Source: Cyclobacteriaceae bacterium
GTDB taxonomy: Bacteria; Bacteroidota; Bacteroidia; Cytophagales; Cyclobacteriaceae
Length of the DNA stretch: 64,000 bases
Assembly (NCBI GenBank): GCA_020436125.1
Contig: JAGQYK010000001.1
Coordinates: 153,946 to 217,945 of the forward strand
Reading direction: 5' to 3'
The notes beneath the pieces were generated by a model. That model was not told where the DNA came from, searched no databases, and saw only the letters and a list, made by a program, of their open reading frames with translations. Below, in pieces: positions 1 through 8,649 of the stretch. Both the position numbers and the translations under genes were made by a program. Position 1 is the stretch's first letter; each line of letters opens with the position of its first letter.

Positions 1-1322
1 GACATCTCTCTTGTAATCTCAAAATGGGAATGGAGATCTATGCCTGTTTTTGAGACAATCGTATCAATAAGGTGTTTGTACAGCTGATTGGTTCCCGGGT
101 CGTTGAACTGAGAGGCAATAGTGCCAAAGACGGGCATATCTTCAGGTTTCTTGTCCCAAAGGTTATGGTTGCGCTGATATTGTTTTTTTACATCGCGAAG
201 GGCATCCAGGGCACCGCGTTTATCAAACTTGTTTAATGCGATGACATCTGCAAAGTCAAGCATGTCAATTTTCTCCAGCTGAGTAGCGGCACCATACTCA
301 GGTGTCATTACATACAGCGAGGCGTCACTATGATCCAGAATTTCAGTGTCACTTTGCCCGATACCAGAAGTTTCCAAAATAATAAGGTCATATCCGGCAG
401 CTTTAAGAATGGCGACTGCTTCCTTGACATAAGCCGATAAAGCCAGGTTGGATTGGCGTGTAGCCAGTGAACGCATGTATACCTTAGGGTGATTAATGGC
501 ATTCATTCGAATGCGATCACCTAACAGTGCTCCACCAGTTTTACGTTTAGAAGGATCAACAGATATAATGCCAATTGTTTTATCAGGCTGGTCCTTAAAA
601 TCAATTAAGAACCTGCGAACAATTTCATCTACCATGGATGACTTGCCTGATCCACCAGTTCCTGTAATTCCAAGCACTGGAGTGATTGCTTTTTCAGCTT
701 TTTTGTGGATGGTATCGAAAACTGATTGGTGTTTCTCAAAATAATTTTCTGCAGCAGAAATTAACCGCGCTATGGCCACGGGGTTTTTCTTTTCGAGTTG
801 ATCAGATTCATTGGTCAGCGTTTCGCCAAGCGGAAAATCACATTGCATGACCAGATCATTGATCATGCCCTGAAGCCCCATGGCTCTTCCATCATCCGGA
901 GAATAGATTTTTGTAATTCCATATTCCATTAATTCTTTAATCTCTTCTGGAAGAATTACTCCGCCTCCTCCACCAAATATTTTGATGTGTGAGGCTCCCT
1001 TTTCTTTGAGTAAATCATACATGTATTTGAAATACTCATTGTGTCCGCCCTGATAGCTTGTCATGGCAATACCCTGGGCGTCTTCTTGAATAGCAGTGTT
1101 GACTACCTCCTCCACACTTCGGTCATGTCCCAAATGAATTACCTCACAACCTGTGGCCTGAATGATCCTGCGCATGATATTGATGGCTGCGTCATGTCCG
1201 TCAAAAAGACTGGCAGCGGTTACAATACGCACCTTGTTTTTTGGCTTGTAGGGTGCGGGGGCTTTATGTCCAGTCATACTTTGAGGCTCTTTTTCTTTCT
1301 TCTCTTTGGTAGCAGTTTCCAT
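1..1322 (-). CDS. icmF: Fused isobutyryl-CoA mutase IcmF, N-terminal part (cut by window edge)
   Basis: The reading frame runs without a stop from an ATG at 1322 off the left edge, so only about 440 residues of a protein usually near 1,090 are visible. The N-terminal third is a B12-binding domain with the lower-ligand histidine H43 in an F-D-G-H-D-A-A context. A MeaB-like G domain follows, with Walker A GTGGSGKS at residues 221-228 and an NKFD base-recognition motif near residue 375. This order, B12-binding then chaperone GTPase, is diagnostic of IcmF, which interconverts isobutyryl-CoA and n-butyryl-CoA (or related acyl-CoAs). The mutase barrel that sets substrate preference lies outside the window. 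No B12 riboswitch was recognised upstream. Confidence 0.93.
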   Translation of the reverse strand, partial: METATKEKKEKEPQSMTGHKAPAPYKPKNKVRIVTAASLFDGHDAAINIMRRIIQATGCEVIHLGHDRSVEEVVNTAIQEDAQGIAMTSYQGGHNEYFKYMYDLLKEKGASHIKIFGGGGGVILPEEIKELMEYGITKIYSPDDGRAMGLQGMINDLVMQCDFPLGETLTNESDQLEKKNPVAIARLISAAENYFEKHQSVFDTIHKKAEKAITPVLGITGTGGSGKSSMVDEIVRRFLIDFKDQPDKTIGIISVDPSKRKTGGALLGDRIRMNAINHPKVYMRSLATRQSNLALSAYVKEAVAILKAAGYDLIILETSGIGQSDTEILDHSDASLYVMTPEYGAATQLEKIDMLDFADVIALNKFDKRGALDALRDVKKQYQRNHNLWDKKPEDMPVFGTIASQFNDPGTNQLYKHLIDTIVSKTGIDLHSHFEITREM

Positions 1323-1519
1323 CTTTATTTCTTCACGATTTTGGGCAATAAAAATACGGAGAACGAGGCTATATCCCTAACAGGTGATAGGCGGGGTCAT
1401 TACACAAAAACACCTGAATTTATATTGTTTTAAGGCTTTTTGGCCAAATAAAATTAATTTTTGAGACCAACAACTTTTATCCAATTCTATCGTATTCCCC
1501 TTATCAACAAAACCAGATA

Positions 1520-2314
1520 ATGAGGTTATTTAGATATTTAATTTTTGGATGGTCAATAGCGCTGTTGTCATGCAGTGATGAACAGCAATCACCAATTTCT
1601 GATGGGTCAGATTTGATCGCAATTTCTTATACGGAGGCTGGGTTTACCAAGACCCTTTTTCATGATGATAAGGGGCGACTTATTCAGATTCATTATTTGA
1701 CCGCGTTTTCAAATGATAATACATTAGAGAGTACCCATGATTTTATCTATAACAACATGGGTCAACTTACCGAGTCAATAACTGATACCGGTTTACGTTT
1801 GGTTTACACTTATGGTGGGAATAAAATTATAAGAACAGAAGAATACCTTAATGGTGAAAAATCTGACTTTCATACTTTTAGCTATGACCTACAAGGACGA
1901 ATAGTAGAAAGAATTACATATCAAGATATACCTGAGGAGGGTGGCGAAATTCCTGTATCCAAGGAAACTTATGAGTACGATCAAAATGACAATGTGACTC
2001 TTCAGAAGCTTTACTATTACACCTCTTTTGGAGAAGAAGCCAGACTATTAAGTGAATTTGAATTCAGTGATTATGACGATAAGATTAATTCAGAAGAGTT
2101 CTTTGATGTCATTGGTATCAATCCTTTTATCAGGTTACGGAAAAATAATCCTGGGGTGATGATTCTGAAGAATAACAACGGCAACATTTCGATTACTGAA
2201 AAATACAGGTATAGCTATCATGAAAAGGGGTACGCTATAAGAAAATTTGTAGATGTAACTCAGTATGATGGTACCACTGGAAGTTATGAGGTCAGCTACA
2301 TTTTTAAAGAATAA
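1520..2314 (+). CDS. YD-like repeat lipoprotein of unknown function
   Basis: A 264-residue protein with a short hydrophobic signal and a lipobox ending at C18 (A-L-L-S-C), so it is probably an exported lipoprotein. The mature part contains repeated aromatic/Asp-Gly strands such as HDDKGRLIQIHY, YDLQGRIVERITY and YEYDQNDNVTLQKLYY, resembling YD/RHS-type beta repeats. It is distantly similar in design to the lipoprotein at 16537-17400. No enzymatic motif is seen. It stands alone between the divergent icmF and the convergent sulfatase. Function is unknown; a surface or substrate-binding role is only inferred. Confidence 0.75.
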   Translation: MRLFRYLIFGWSIALLSCSDEQQSPISDGSDLIAISYTEAGFTKTLFHDDKGRLIQIHYLTAFSNDNTLESTHDFIYNNMGQLTESITDTGLRLVYTYGGNKIIRTEEYLNGEKSDFHTFSYDLQGRIVERITYQDIPEEGGEIPVSKETYEYDQNDNVTLQKLYYYTSFGEEARLLSEFEFSDYDDKINSEEFFDVIGINPFIRLRKNNPGVMILKNNNGNISITEKYRYSYHEKGYAIRKFVDVTQYDGTTGSYEVSYIFKE

Positions 2315-2348
2315 CCATCAGATTATTGAAACAGATCAGCTTTGTGAA

Positions 2349-3983
2349 TTATTTTGGAAGGATAATTTCATTGGTCTCCTTATAATTTTTCCACGCACCT
2401 AATAATTCTTTCAATTTTTCTGGATGTGCTTGTGATAAATCTGTTGTCTCCCCTAAATCTTCTTCCAAATTAAAGAGCATCATCTTACTTTCATCATAAG
2501 GGGGATTTAGGTTGACTAATTTCCAATTTCCTTTTCGGATAAACATTCGTCCGCGATGCTCTAAGGCGGTCACATAATCTGGTTCATGTATTTGATGCTC
2601 ACCCTGTAGCAAGGGTAAAATAGATTTTCCAAGTAAGGATTTTGTCTTTGCTGTTCCGGTTTTGCCAGGATAGGTGGCGCCTGCTATTTCATAAAAGGTA
2701 GGAGCCAGATCCATCACGGTAAAGTAAGCGTTACTTACTGTTCCAGGGGCCACAATATTTTTGGAACTTATAATTATCGGAGATGCAATTCCTCCCTCTG
2801 TTGTATATCCTTTGAACCTGTTGAACGGGGCAGCTCCAGCGTGTGCCCATGGAGGTCCGTAGGAGACGAAAGAGTTAATTTTACCCATGCTGTCGTAATC
2901 ATTGTTGTAATACTTTCGAATGAAATCCATAGACCATTCTTCATTGTAAAAATCATTCCCAGCAGCTCCATTATCAGACATAAAAATGATGATGGTGTTG
3001 TCATATAAACCCTCTACTTTCAAGAACTGGATAATCCTGCCAACATGGTAATCGAGATTATCAACCATTGCGGCATAGAGTTCCATTTTTCTGGCCTCTA
3101 TTTTTTGTTTTTCTGGCGTTAGGTCTTTCCATGGAACTATGTACTCTAGCCGTGGCGGTAGTTCGGCTTCTTCAGGAATGAGTCCCTGATCTTTTAAAGA
3201 TTCAAATCTTATGACACGTAGAGAATCGTATCCTATATCAAAATCTCCTTCATAGCGATCGAGGTAGTTGTCTGGAACTTGAAGTGGCCAGTGTGGGGAG
3301 GTGTAAGCGGCCAAAGCAAAAAAAGGATGTCTATTCTTCTCAGAAGTTCCTTCTTTAATGAATTCAATTAACTTATTGGTATAAACTTCTGTTGAATATT
3401 GTCCGGTAGGGAAGTCAATCAGTTTTCCATCTTCTCTGAATAAAGAAAGGGCATCATCTGGTTCAATCCCAATGTTGTTGAAGTGGTTGCTGCCTCCTTG
3501 CAAGAGCGTATAAGACCTTTCAAATCCTTTGGCTAGAGGGCTGTCTTCTTCTCTTTTTCCTAAATGCCATTTTCCTGTTGTGTAAGTATGATACCCAGAT
3601 TCGTTGAGGAGCTGCGAGGCAGGAATGATTCTATCGGATAAATGAGATTCATATCCGGGCTGTCCAATCAGAGGGGAATTGATCAGTAGACCATCTTGCA
3701 TCCCCATTCCAGCCACGTGGTTATTGTGTCCAGAGAGCAGCATTGCCCTTGTTACTGCACAAGTGGGTCCAGTTCTAAATTGGCTAAAACGCAATCCATT
3801 CTTTGCCAGTTGATCAATATTGGGTGTTCGGATGTTACCACCATAGCTTCCAAGGTCGGAGAAACCCAGATCATCCGCCACTATGAGCAGGATATTAGGC
3901 CTCATATCAAGGTGTTTCTTCGGGCTACATGAAATAATACCACTGAAAATAATAAGGAAGAGAATGCAGCGTGCCACTCGCAT
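2349..3983 (-). CDS. Lipoprotein sulfatase (arylsulfatase family S1)
   Basis: A 544-residue protein that hydrolyses sulfate esters, inferred from the alkaline-phosphatase-like sulfatase fold. A lipobox at C19 (G-I-I-S-C) suggests a lipid-anchored exported enzyme. Metal ligands D37 and D38 sit in ADDLGFSD, and another metal site is the MSDNGAAG segment. The modifiable cysteine is C75 in C-A-V-T-R, followed by AMLLSGHNNHVAG; the usual core is C-x-P/A-x-R, so the third position is Val here. TGKWHLGK carries the conserved active-site Lys and His. Formylglycine formation would need an FGE, which is not in the window. It is divergent from the aminotransferase-like gene with only about 60 bases between the starts. 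Confidence 0.9.
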   Translation of the reverse strand: MRVARCILFLIIFSGIISCSPKKHLDMRPNILLIVADDLGFSDLGSYGGNIRTPNIDQLAKNGLRFSQFRTGPTCAVTRAMLLSGHNNHVAGMGMQDGLLINSPLIGQPGYESHLSDRIIPASQLLNESGYHTYTTGKWHLGKREEDSPLAKGFERSYTLLQGGSNHFNNIGIEPDDALSLFREDGKLIDFPTGQYSTEVYTNKLIEFIKEGTSEKNRHPFFALAAYTSPHWPLQVPDNYLDRYEGDFDIGYDSLRVIRFESLKDQGLIPEEAELPPRLEYIVPWKDLTPEKQKIEARKMELYAAMVDNLDYHVGRIIQFLKVEGLYDNTIIIFMSDNGAAGNDFYNEEWSMDFIRKYYNNDYDSMGKINSFVSYGPPWAHAGAAPFNRFKGYTTEGGIASPIIISSKNIVAPGTVSNAYFTVMDLAPTFYEIAGATYPGKTGTAKTKSLLGKSILPLLQGEHQIHEPDYVTALEHRGRMFIRKGNWKLVNLNPPYDESKMMLFNLEEDLGETTDLSQAHPEKLKELLGAWKNYKETNEIILPK

Positions 3984-4042
3984 AGTTTATGATCATATTA
4001 CAACCTTTAATTTACTATTTTAGAACAGTAAATGCTATCCAT

Positions 4043-5332
4043 ATGACAACTCGCAGAAATCTATTAAAATCCCTTGGTCTAGGCACCATCGCGCTTACTA
4101 CTTTATCCACTTATAGCTGTAGTAGCGACACTCAAACAGCCGAAGTGAATTCAATGCCCACTCATGATGACCCTGAGTATTGGCAAAAGTTAAGAAAGCA
4201 GTTTATGCTGTCTGATGATAAAGTATTTTTCAATACAGGTACAGTAGGGGTGATGCCCAGAGTGGTGGTAGAAGCGGTGACTAAGCACCTCAATTATATG
4301 GCTGCCGATGTGGCGGATTGGCCCTATAAAGATGATAGCAAGGAAAGGTTTATAAGTGGCTATCAAGACCTGATGTACATCCGCACCAAGGTAGGAAAAA
4401 TCATCAACTGCGACCCTAAAGGCATTGCACTTACAGATAATGTCACTAATGCAATGAGTTATATAGCCAATGGCCTTGATTTGAAAGAAGGAGATGAGAT
4501 ACTGACAAGTAATCAGGAACATCCGGGAGGCAGATGTTCTTGGGAGGTAAGAGAAAAGAGAGATGGAGTGGTGTTAAAGCAGATTGAAATACCAAAACCT
4601 ATTCAATCACCTGAGGAAGTACTGGATATTGTTGTGAAAAATTTTACACCTAAGACAAAAGTATTGATGCTTTCACATATCATTTCCGGTAGTGGGGCAG
4701 TTCTTCCAGGTAAGGAAATATGTGCAGCGGCTAGAGAGCGTGGGATATTTACTATTTTGGACGGTGCTCAAACGGTGGGAAACATCCGTGTTGATATCCA
4801 GGACTTGGGTTGCGATGCGTATGTAGGATGTTTTCATAAATGGATTGGTGCTCCTACCGGCACTGGGTTTATGTACGTTAACCCCAACAGGATAAAGGAG
4901 GTGTGGACTACAGTGGCCAGTGCACAATGGGATAACCATGAAGATGATGGGTATCGATTCACGCAGAGAGGTACGGGAAATTTCTCCATCCTCTTTGGAC
5001 TTGATGCAGCATTAGATTTTTATTTTCAAGTAGGTCATGAAAATTGGACTGACCGGGTAAAGTTTTTGGGAGATCGATTAAGGAATGGATTGGCTGAAAA
5101 CAAAAAGGTCAAATTTTTTAATCCAGCTGATTCTTCTATGTGTGCGGGCTTGTCAGTATACAATATTGATGGCTTCACTGGAGAGCAGTTGCAGGATGCT
5201 TATTGGGAAAAAGGCCGGATGCGTCCACGAAATGTAGGTGAGGTATTTGGTGTTCGACACAGCACACATATTTTCAATAGCTCTGATGAAATTGATAAGG
5301 CAATTTCAATTGTAAATGAACTATCAGCTTAG
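4043..5332 (+). CDS. Exported class V aminotransferase-like PLP enzyme (Tat lipoprotein)
   Basis: A 429-residue PLP-dependent enzyme of the class V aminotransferase/cysteine desulfurase/isopenicillin N epimerase superfamily. The ATG at 4043 is preferred over 3989 because it directly yields the twin-arginine signal T-R-R-N-L-L-K, followed by a hydrophobic stretch and a lipobox Cys at residue 26 (S-T-Y-S-C). The Schiff-base lysine is K266 in GCFHKWIGAP, with the PLP-binding Asp in ILDGAQTVG upstream. Tat export fits a protein that folds around its cofactor before transport. An M20 peptidase follows 19 bases downstream, suggesting joint processing of an amino acid derivative or peptide. The substrate is unknown. 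Confidence 0.87.
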   Translation: MTTRRNLLKSLGLGTIALTTLSTYSCSSDTQTAEVNSMPTHDDPEYWQKLRKQFMLSDDKVFFNTGTVGVMPRVVVEAVTKHLNYMAADVADWPYKDDSKERFISGYQDLMYIRTKVGKIINCDPKGIALTDNVTNAMSYIANGLDLKEGDEILTSNQEHPGGRCSWEVREKRDGVVLKQIEIPKPIQSPEEVLDIVVKNFTPKTKVLMLSHIISGSGAVLPGKEICAAARERGIFTILDGAQTVGNIRVDIQDLGCDAYVGCFHKWIGAPTGTGFMYVNPNRIKEVWTTVASAQWDNHEDDGYRFTQRGTGNFSILFGLDAALDFYFQVGHENWTDRVKFLGDRLRNGLAENKKVKFFNPADSSMCAGLSVYNIDGFTGEQLQDAYWEKGRMRPRNVGEVFGVRHSTHIFNSSDEIDKAISIVNELSA

Positions 5333-5351
5333 GCTTAAATACTAATTCTAT

Positions 5352-6653
5352 ATGAAATCAATTATCAGTGTTTTTATTACACTCCTTCTCTCTGTTCCCT
5401 TGCATGCGCAAAAGTTAAGTAAAGCGGAGAAGAAAGTAATTGCTGTTGTAGATCAACAGACAAATGAAGCGATATCATTTCTTGAAAAAATTGTAAACAT
5501 TAATAGCGGCACTAATAATTTGGAGGGAGTACGGGAAGTAGGAATGGCCTTTAAACAAGAGTTGGATGCTATGGGGTTTGAATCCAAATGGATTGATATG
5601 CCTGTGGAAATGAAGCGAGCCGGGCACCTCGAATCGGAACGAAAGGGAGTAAAAGGTAAAAAATTATTGTTGCTTGGTCATATTGATACCGTGTTTGAGC
5701 CTCAAGGTGAAGGAACTGGGTTTGTGAGAAAAGATTCGCTGGCTTATGGACCCGGAACCAGTGATATGAAAGGAGGGGACATGGTAATGTTGTTTGCTCT
5801 TAAGGCTTTGTATACCGCAGGACTGCTGAATAATTCACAAATAATAGTGTTGTTAACCGGTGATGAGGAAGCTGCAGGAAAACCAATAAGCATTAGCAGG
5901 GGGGATATGGTGGCGGCAGCCAACCGGAGTGATATTGCACTGTCTTTTGAAGGATCAACTGGCTTTGATTTCGCTACTGTGGCCAGGCGTGGCTCCAGCA
6001 GTTGGCGCCTAACGGTTACAGGCAAGCAAGCACATTCTTCACGAATATTCACCGAGCCAGTTGGAGCCGGGGCGATCTATGAATCGGCTAGAATCCTACA
6101 TCGTTTTTATAATGAATTGAGAGATCCGAGCCTAACGTATAGTCCTGGGATGATTGCTGGGGGAACCACTGTTGTAAAAAATGAGAATGGATATGAGGCT
6201 ACGGCTTCAGGAAAGCAAAACATAGTACCCAATACCGTTATTGTAAATGGTGATTTGCGGTTCCTTAGTGAGGAACAAAAGGAAATGACCCGTGAAAAAA
6301 TGAGGGCAATTGTTAAAGATAATCTTCCCGGTACTAGCGCAGAAATAGAATTTATCGATAGCTATCCGTCTATGTCTCCTAAGCAAGGCAATATGGATGT
6401 GTTAAAGGTGTATGATCAGGTAAGCAGAGATTTGGGAATGGGAGAGGTGAAGCCCTATGATCCGGGTAAACGGGGTGGAGGAGACATCGCGTTTATTGCT
6501 GATCGAATTCCAGCACTGGACGGGTTAGGTGCCATGGGTGGAGGTGCTCACGCCCCTGAAGAATTTGTCAACCTCAATACCCTGGATGAACAAATCAAGA
6601 GAGCGGCCTTGTTAATCTACCGATTGACTCAGGAGGAGATTAAAAAGAAGTAG
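5352..6653 (+). CDS. Secreted M20 family metallopeptidase (glutamate carboxypeptidase-like)
   Basis: A 433-residue zinc peptidase with a Sec signal peptide (cleavage near LHAQ). The M20 di-zinc site is visible in order: LLLGHIDTVFEP (His and catalytic Asp), GTSDMKGGDM (bridging Asp), TGDEEAAGKP (general base Glu and ligand Glu), and the C-terminal GGGAHAPEEF (last His ligand). The dimerisation domain lies in the middle, around the TVTGKQAHSS segment. It resembles the carboxypeptidase G2 branch, which removes C-terminal Glu or Asp-like residues. It follows the PLP enzyme by 19 bases and is probably co-transcribed with it. Confidence 0.9.
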   Translation: MKSIISVFITLLLSVPLHAQKLSKAEKKVIAVVDQQTNEAISFLEKIVNINSGTNNLEGVREVGMAFKQELDAMGFESKWIDMPVEMKRAGHLESERKGVKGKKLLLLGHIDTVFEPQGEGTGFVRKDSLAYGPGTSDMKGGDMVMLFALKALYTAGLLNNSQIIVLLTGDEEAAGKPISISRGDMVAAANRSDIALSFEGSTGFDFATVARRGSSSWRLTVTGKQAHSSRIFTEPVGAGAIYESARILHRFYNELRDPSLTYSPGMIAGGTTVVKNENGYEATASGKQNIVPNTVIVNGDLRFLSEEQKEMTREKMRAIVKDNLPGTSAEIEFIDSYPSMSPKQGNMDVLKVYDQVSRDLGMGEVKPYDPGKRGGGDIAFIADRIPALDGLGAMGGGAHAPEEFVNLNTLDEQIKRAALLIYRLTQEEIKKK

Positions 6654-6662
6654 ACTATTGCT

Positions 6663-7127
6663 TCATTTAAAGTGATAGAGCAATATGATGGTTGCGCTAA
6701 AAGCTGGCTTGGCATTGTCTTTAATTTCCATCACAGCATTAAGTTCGGCCTTTGCTATACCTCTTAGGTTAGCAATAGAATTTAATTTCACGCGCAAGCA
6801 AACTTCTGAATCCACTACCACGGGTTGATTAAATTTCAACCCATCTATTCCGTAATTCACCAACATCTTAATGTTGTTGACTTCAACAATCTGTCCCCAT
6901 AGGTAAGGTACCAAAGATAAAGTAAGATATCCATGGGCAATTGTTTTTTGAAATGGACTATCAGTAGCAGCTCTGGCTTCGTCAGTATGTATCCACTGAT
7001 GATCGAAGGTGGCGTCTGCAAACTTATTGATTTGCTCTTGCGTAATTTTTATGTATTCGGATGCTCCAATTTCTTTTCCTGTATAGGCGGCAAAATCTTC
7101 GAAGCTATTGATGGTCACTTTGGCCAT
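6663..7127 (-). CDS. MaoC family (R)-specific enoyl-CoA hydratase
   Basis: A 154-residue hot-dog fold protein. The hydratase-2 signature is clear: FADATFDHQWIHTD with the catalytic dyad D42 and H47, followed by SPFQKTIAHGYLTLSL. The family hydrates trans-2-enoyl-CoA to (R)-3-hydroxyacyl-CoA and acts in fatty acid or PHA metabolism. It is a single-domain form of typical length. The gene is convergent with the M20 peptidase, with only 9 bases between the two stops, and no terminator hairpin is seen there. Confidence 0.9.
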   Translation of the reverse strand: MAKVTINSFEDFAAYTGKEIGASEYIKITQEQINKFADATFDHQWIHTDEARAATDSPFQKTIAHGYLTLSLVPYLWGQIVEVNNIKMLVNYGIDGLKFNQPVVVDSEVCLRVKLNSIANLRGIAKAELNAVMEIKDNAKPAFSATIILLYHFK

Positions 7128-7216
7128 GAAATTGTTTTTTTATTGAGGGCTTAAGTTAATGAGATTAATGATATAGGCCAATTTAGATGTTTTGGGCCAT
7201 GTCGATCAGCGCACAA

Positions 7217-7250
7217 TTGCCTCCTTGCTTATTGATTATTATTATCTTTA
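7217..7250 (+). promoter_or_regulatory. Possible Bacteroidota-type promoter of the IF2N-like gene
   Basis: TATCTTTA at 7243-7250 is close to the Bacteroidota -7 consensus TAnnTTTG, and a TTG lies at 7217-7219, 23 bases upstream, which is slightly long for the usual spacer. The leader to the ATG at 7288 would be about 30 bases. This is motif reading only. Confidence 0.25.
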
Positions 7251-7287
7251 CCGCGGAAAATGAACATCAAAAGAATTTAGTAAAAGA

Positions 7288-8034
7288 ATGCGATTAGCTC
7301 AATTGGCTCGAAAAATTGGGGTAAAACCAAGTGAAATAGCCACTTTTTTGGCAAACAAGAATTTGCCGATCGAAGACTCTTCCAATGCCAAAGTAGCAGA
7401 TGATCAGTTGGAGATCGTTCTCTTAGAGTATGCCCCCAGTATGCTACCTTCTGTGGAGGTTGGTGAACCTCAGGAAATGGCTGAGGAAAAAACTGAATCT
7501 ACCCTGGTTGCGGAGCGTCTTGATGTGCCGGAAGATATAGGATTGGCTGAAACTGATGAGCCCGGTGAAATTATCATTGAGGAGAATGATGAAACTACTA
7601 AAGAAGTGATCAAGCCAGTTTTGGTTGAGTTACCTGGCTTAAAAGTGGTCGGAAAGATTGATTTGCCTGAACCCAAAAAGAAAGAAGAAGAGAATTCAAA
7701 AGACAGTGAAGAAAAATTACCAGTAAAGGAGACTATTGAAAGGCCAAGGAGAAGGAATGTAAGCCGAGAGAATGAGCGAAGGCCTCGTAAAAATAGTGTT
7801 GTGTTACAACGAGAAAGAGAAGCACGGGAAGCTTTAAAAAGGAAACAGGAGGAGAAAGAACGTGAGAAAGAATTGAGAACTCAACGCTACCTTAAAAAGG
7901 TAAAAAATTATACACCACCGCCTCAACCTATCAAAAGGAAAAAGCATGAGGAAGAATATGAAGTGTATACAGAAGAGCCGGAAAAACCAAAAAGCCTTAT
8001 TGGAAAAATATTAAACTGGTTTGTTTCAGAATAG
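7288..8034 (+). CDS. Charged protein with IF-2 N-terminal-like domain, function unknown
   Basis: A 248-residue cytoplasmic protein. Residues 1 to about 50 (start MRLAQLARKIGVKPSEIATF, then a short Leu-Pro-rich turn) resemble the small helical IF-2 N-terminal domain, where short helices end in a 'K/P-x-E-I' turn. The rest is disordered and highly charged: an acidic stretch to about residue 110, a Glu/Lys/Arg coiled coil (about 125-205) rich in R-E-R-E and K-E-R-E, and a short hydrophobic tail LIGKILNWF. The real infB would be far longer and carry a GTPase domain, so this is a free-standing relative. A nucleic-acid or ribosome link is inference. Confidence 0.75.
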   Translation: MRLAQLARKIGVKPSEIATFLANKNLPIEDSSNAKVADDQLEIVLLEYAPSMLPSVEVGEPQEMAEEKTESTLVAERLDVPEDIGLAETDEPGEIIIEENDETTKEVIKPVLVELPGLKVVGKIDLPEPKKKEEENSKDSEEKLPVKETIERPRRRNVSRENERRPRKNSVVLQREREAREALKRKQEEKEREKELRTQRYLKKVKNYTPPPQPIKRKKHEEEYEVYTEEPEKPKSLIGKILNWFVSE

Positions 8035-8196
8035 TGCTATCTGAATATTGGTATTTGAAGCTGTTCATCTTTGAACACTTTGCTGTGCAGTATCGAATAA
8101 TAATTGTAGGCGGAATCTATTTTTAGCCCAAAAATCTAATTTTTGGAATTGGCAACAACTTTGCATAACACATTCTAAATCTAAATTTCAGAACTG

Positions 8197-8397
8197 ATGC
8201 GAACGCTGATTGCAATTGTACTTTGGTTTCTTCTTTTGGCAGTGAGTTGGCCATTAGCGGTATTGGCCATATTTCTTTTTCCTCTTCTGTGGCTATTGCT
8301 TTTACCTTTTCGAATTATCGGGTTTACGCTTTCAGCGATATTCGAAGCCATAGGAGCGATTATAATGTTTCCTTTTAGAGTTTTGAAACGTATCTGA
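8197..8397 (+). CDS. Small hydrophobic membrane protein
   Basis: A 66-residue protein made almost entirely of two hydrophobic segments (about 4-35 and 38-58) with a basic end (F-R-V-L-K-R-I). Proline and tryptophan repeats such as FLFPLLWLLLLPF give it an amphipathic look. The ATG at 8197 lies 162 bases after the preceding gene. Length and composition suggest a genuine small membrane protein; the opposite-strand frame over the same bases looks like a shadow. No function is recognised. Confidence 0.6.
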   Translation: MRTLIAIVLWFLLLAVSWPLAVLAIFLFPLLWLLLLPFRIIGFTLSAIFEAIGAIIMFPFRVLKRI

Positions 8398-8649
8398 TAA
8401 AGTCCACCATGCAATAATGATGCTGCTGGTTTCGTCACGGTGTCTCAACTAGAGTCGGAGACTCCAAAACGTGTTAAGTTCACCTTACAGCTTCTATGAA
8501 TATTATTTAATCTGCCCGATGACAATTCTTCTTCAGCTGTTAGGTAAAATGAGGCCTTAATACTACATACCTGATTAGAACGCAATATTTGATTTGAAAT
8601 TAAAGACTTCGTAAAAAAAATACTTTAATTTGAGGTCAAGCTCTCTTTT

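Noticed and set aside
496..744. Plus-strand open frame of 82 codons with Pro/Ser-rich translation
   Set aside because: Antisense shadow of the IcmF GTPase domain (Walker A region).
1041..1433. Plus-strand open frame of 130 codons
   Set aside because: It lies antisense to icmF, whose B12-binding motifs are unmistakable; its own translation has no family resemblance.
1323..1519. Possible B12 riboswitch upstream of icmF
   Set aside because: No conserved B12-box or multi-stem core could be recognised in this short leader.
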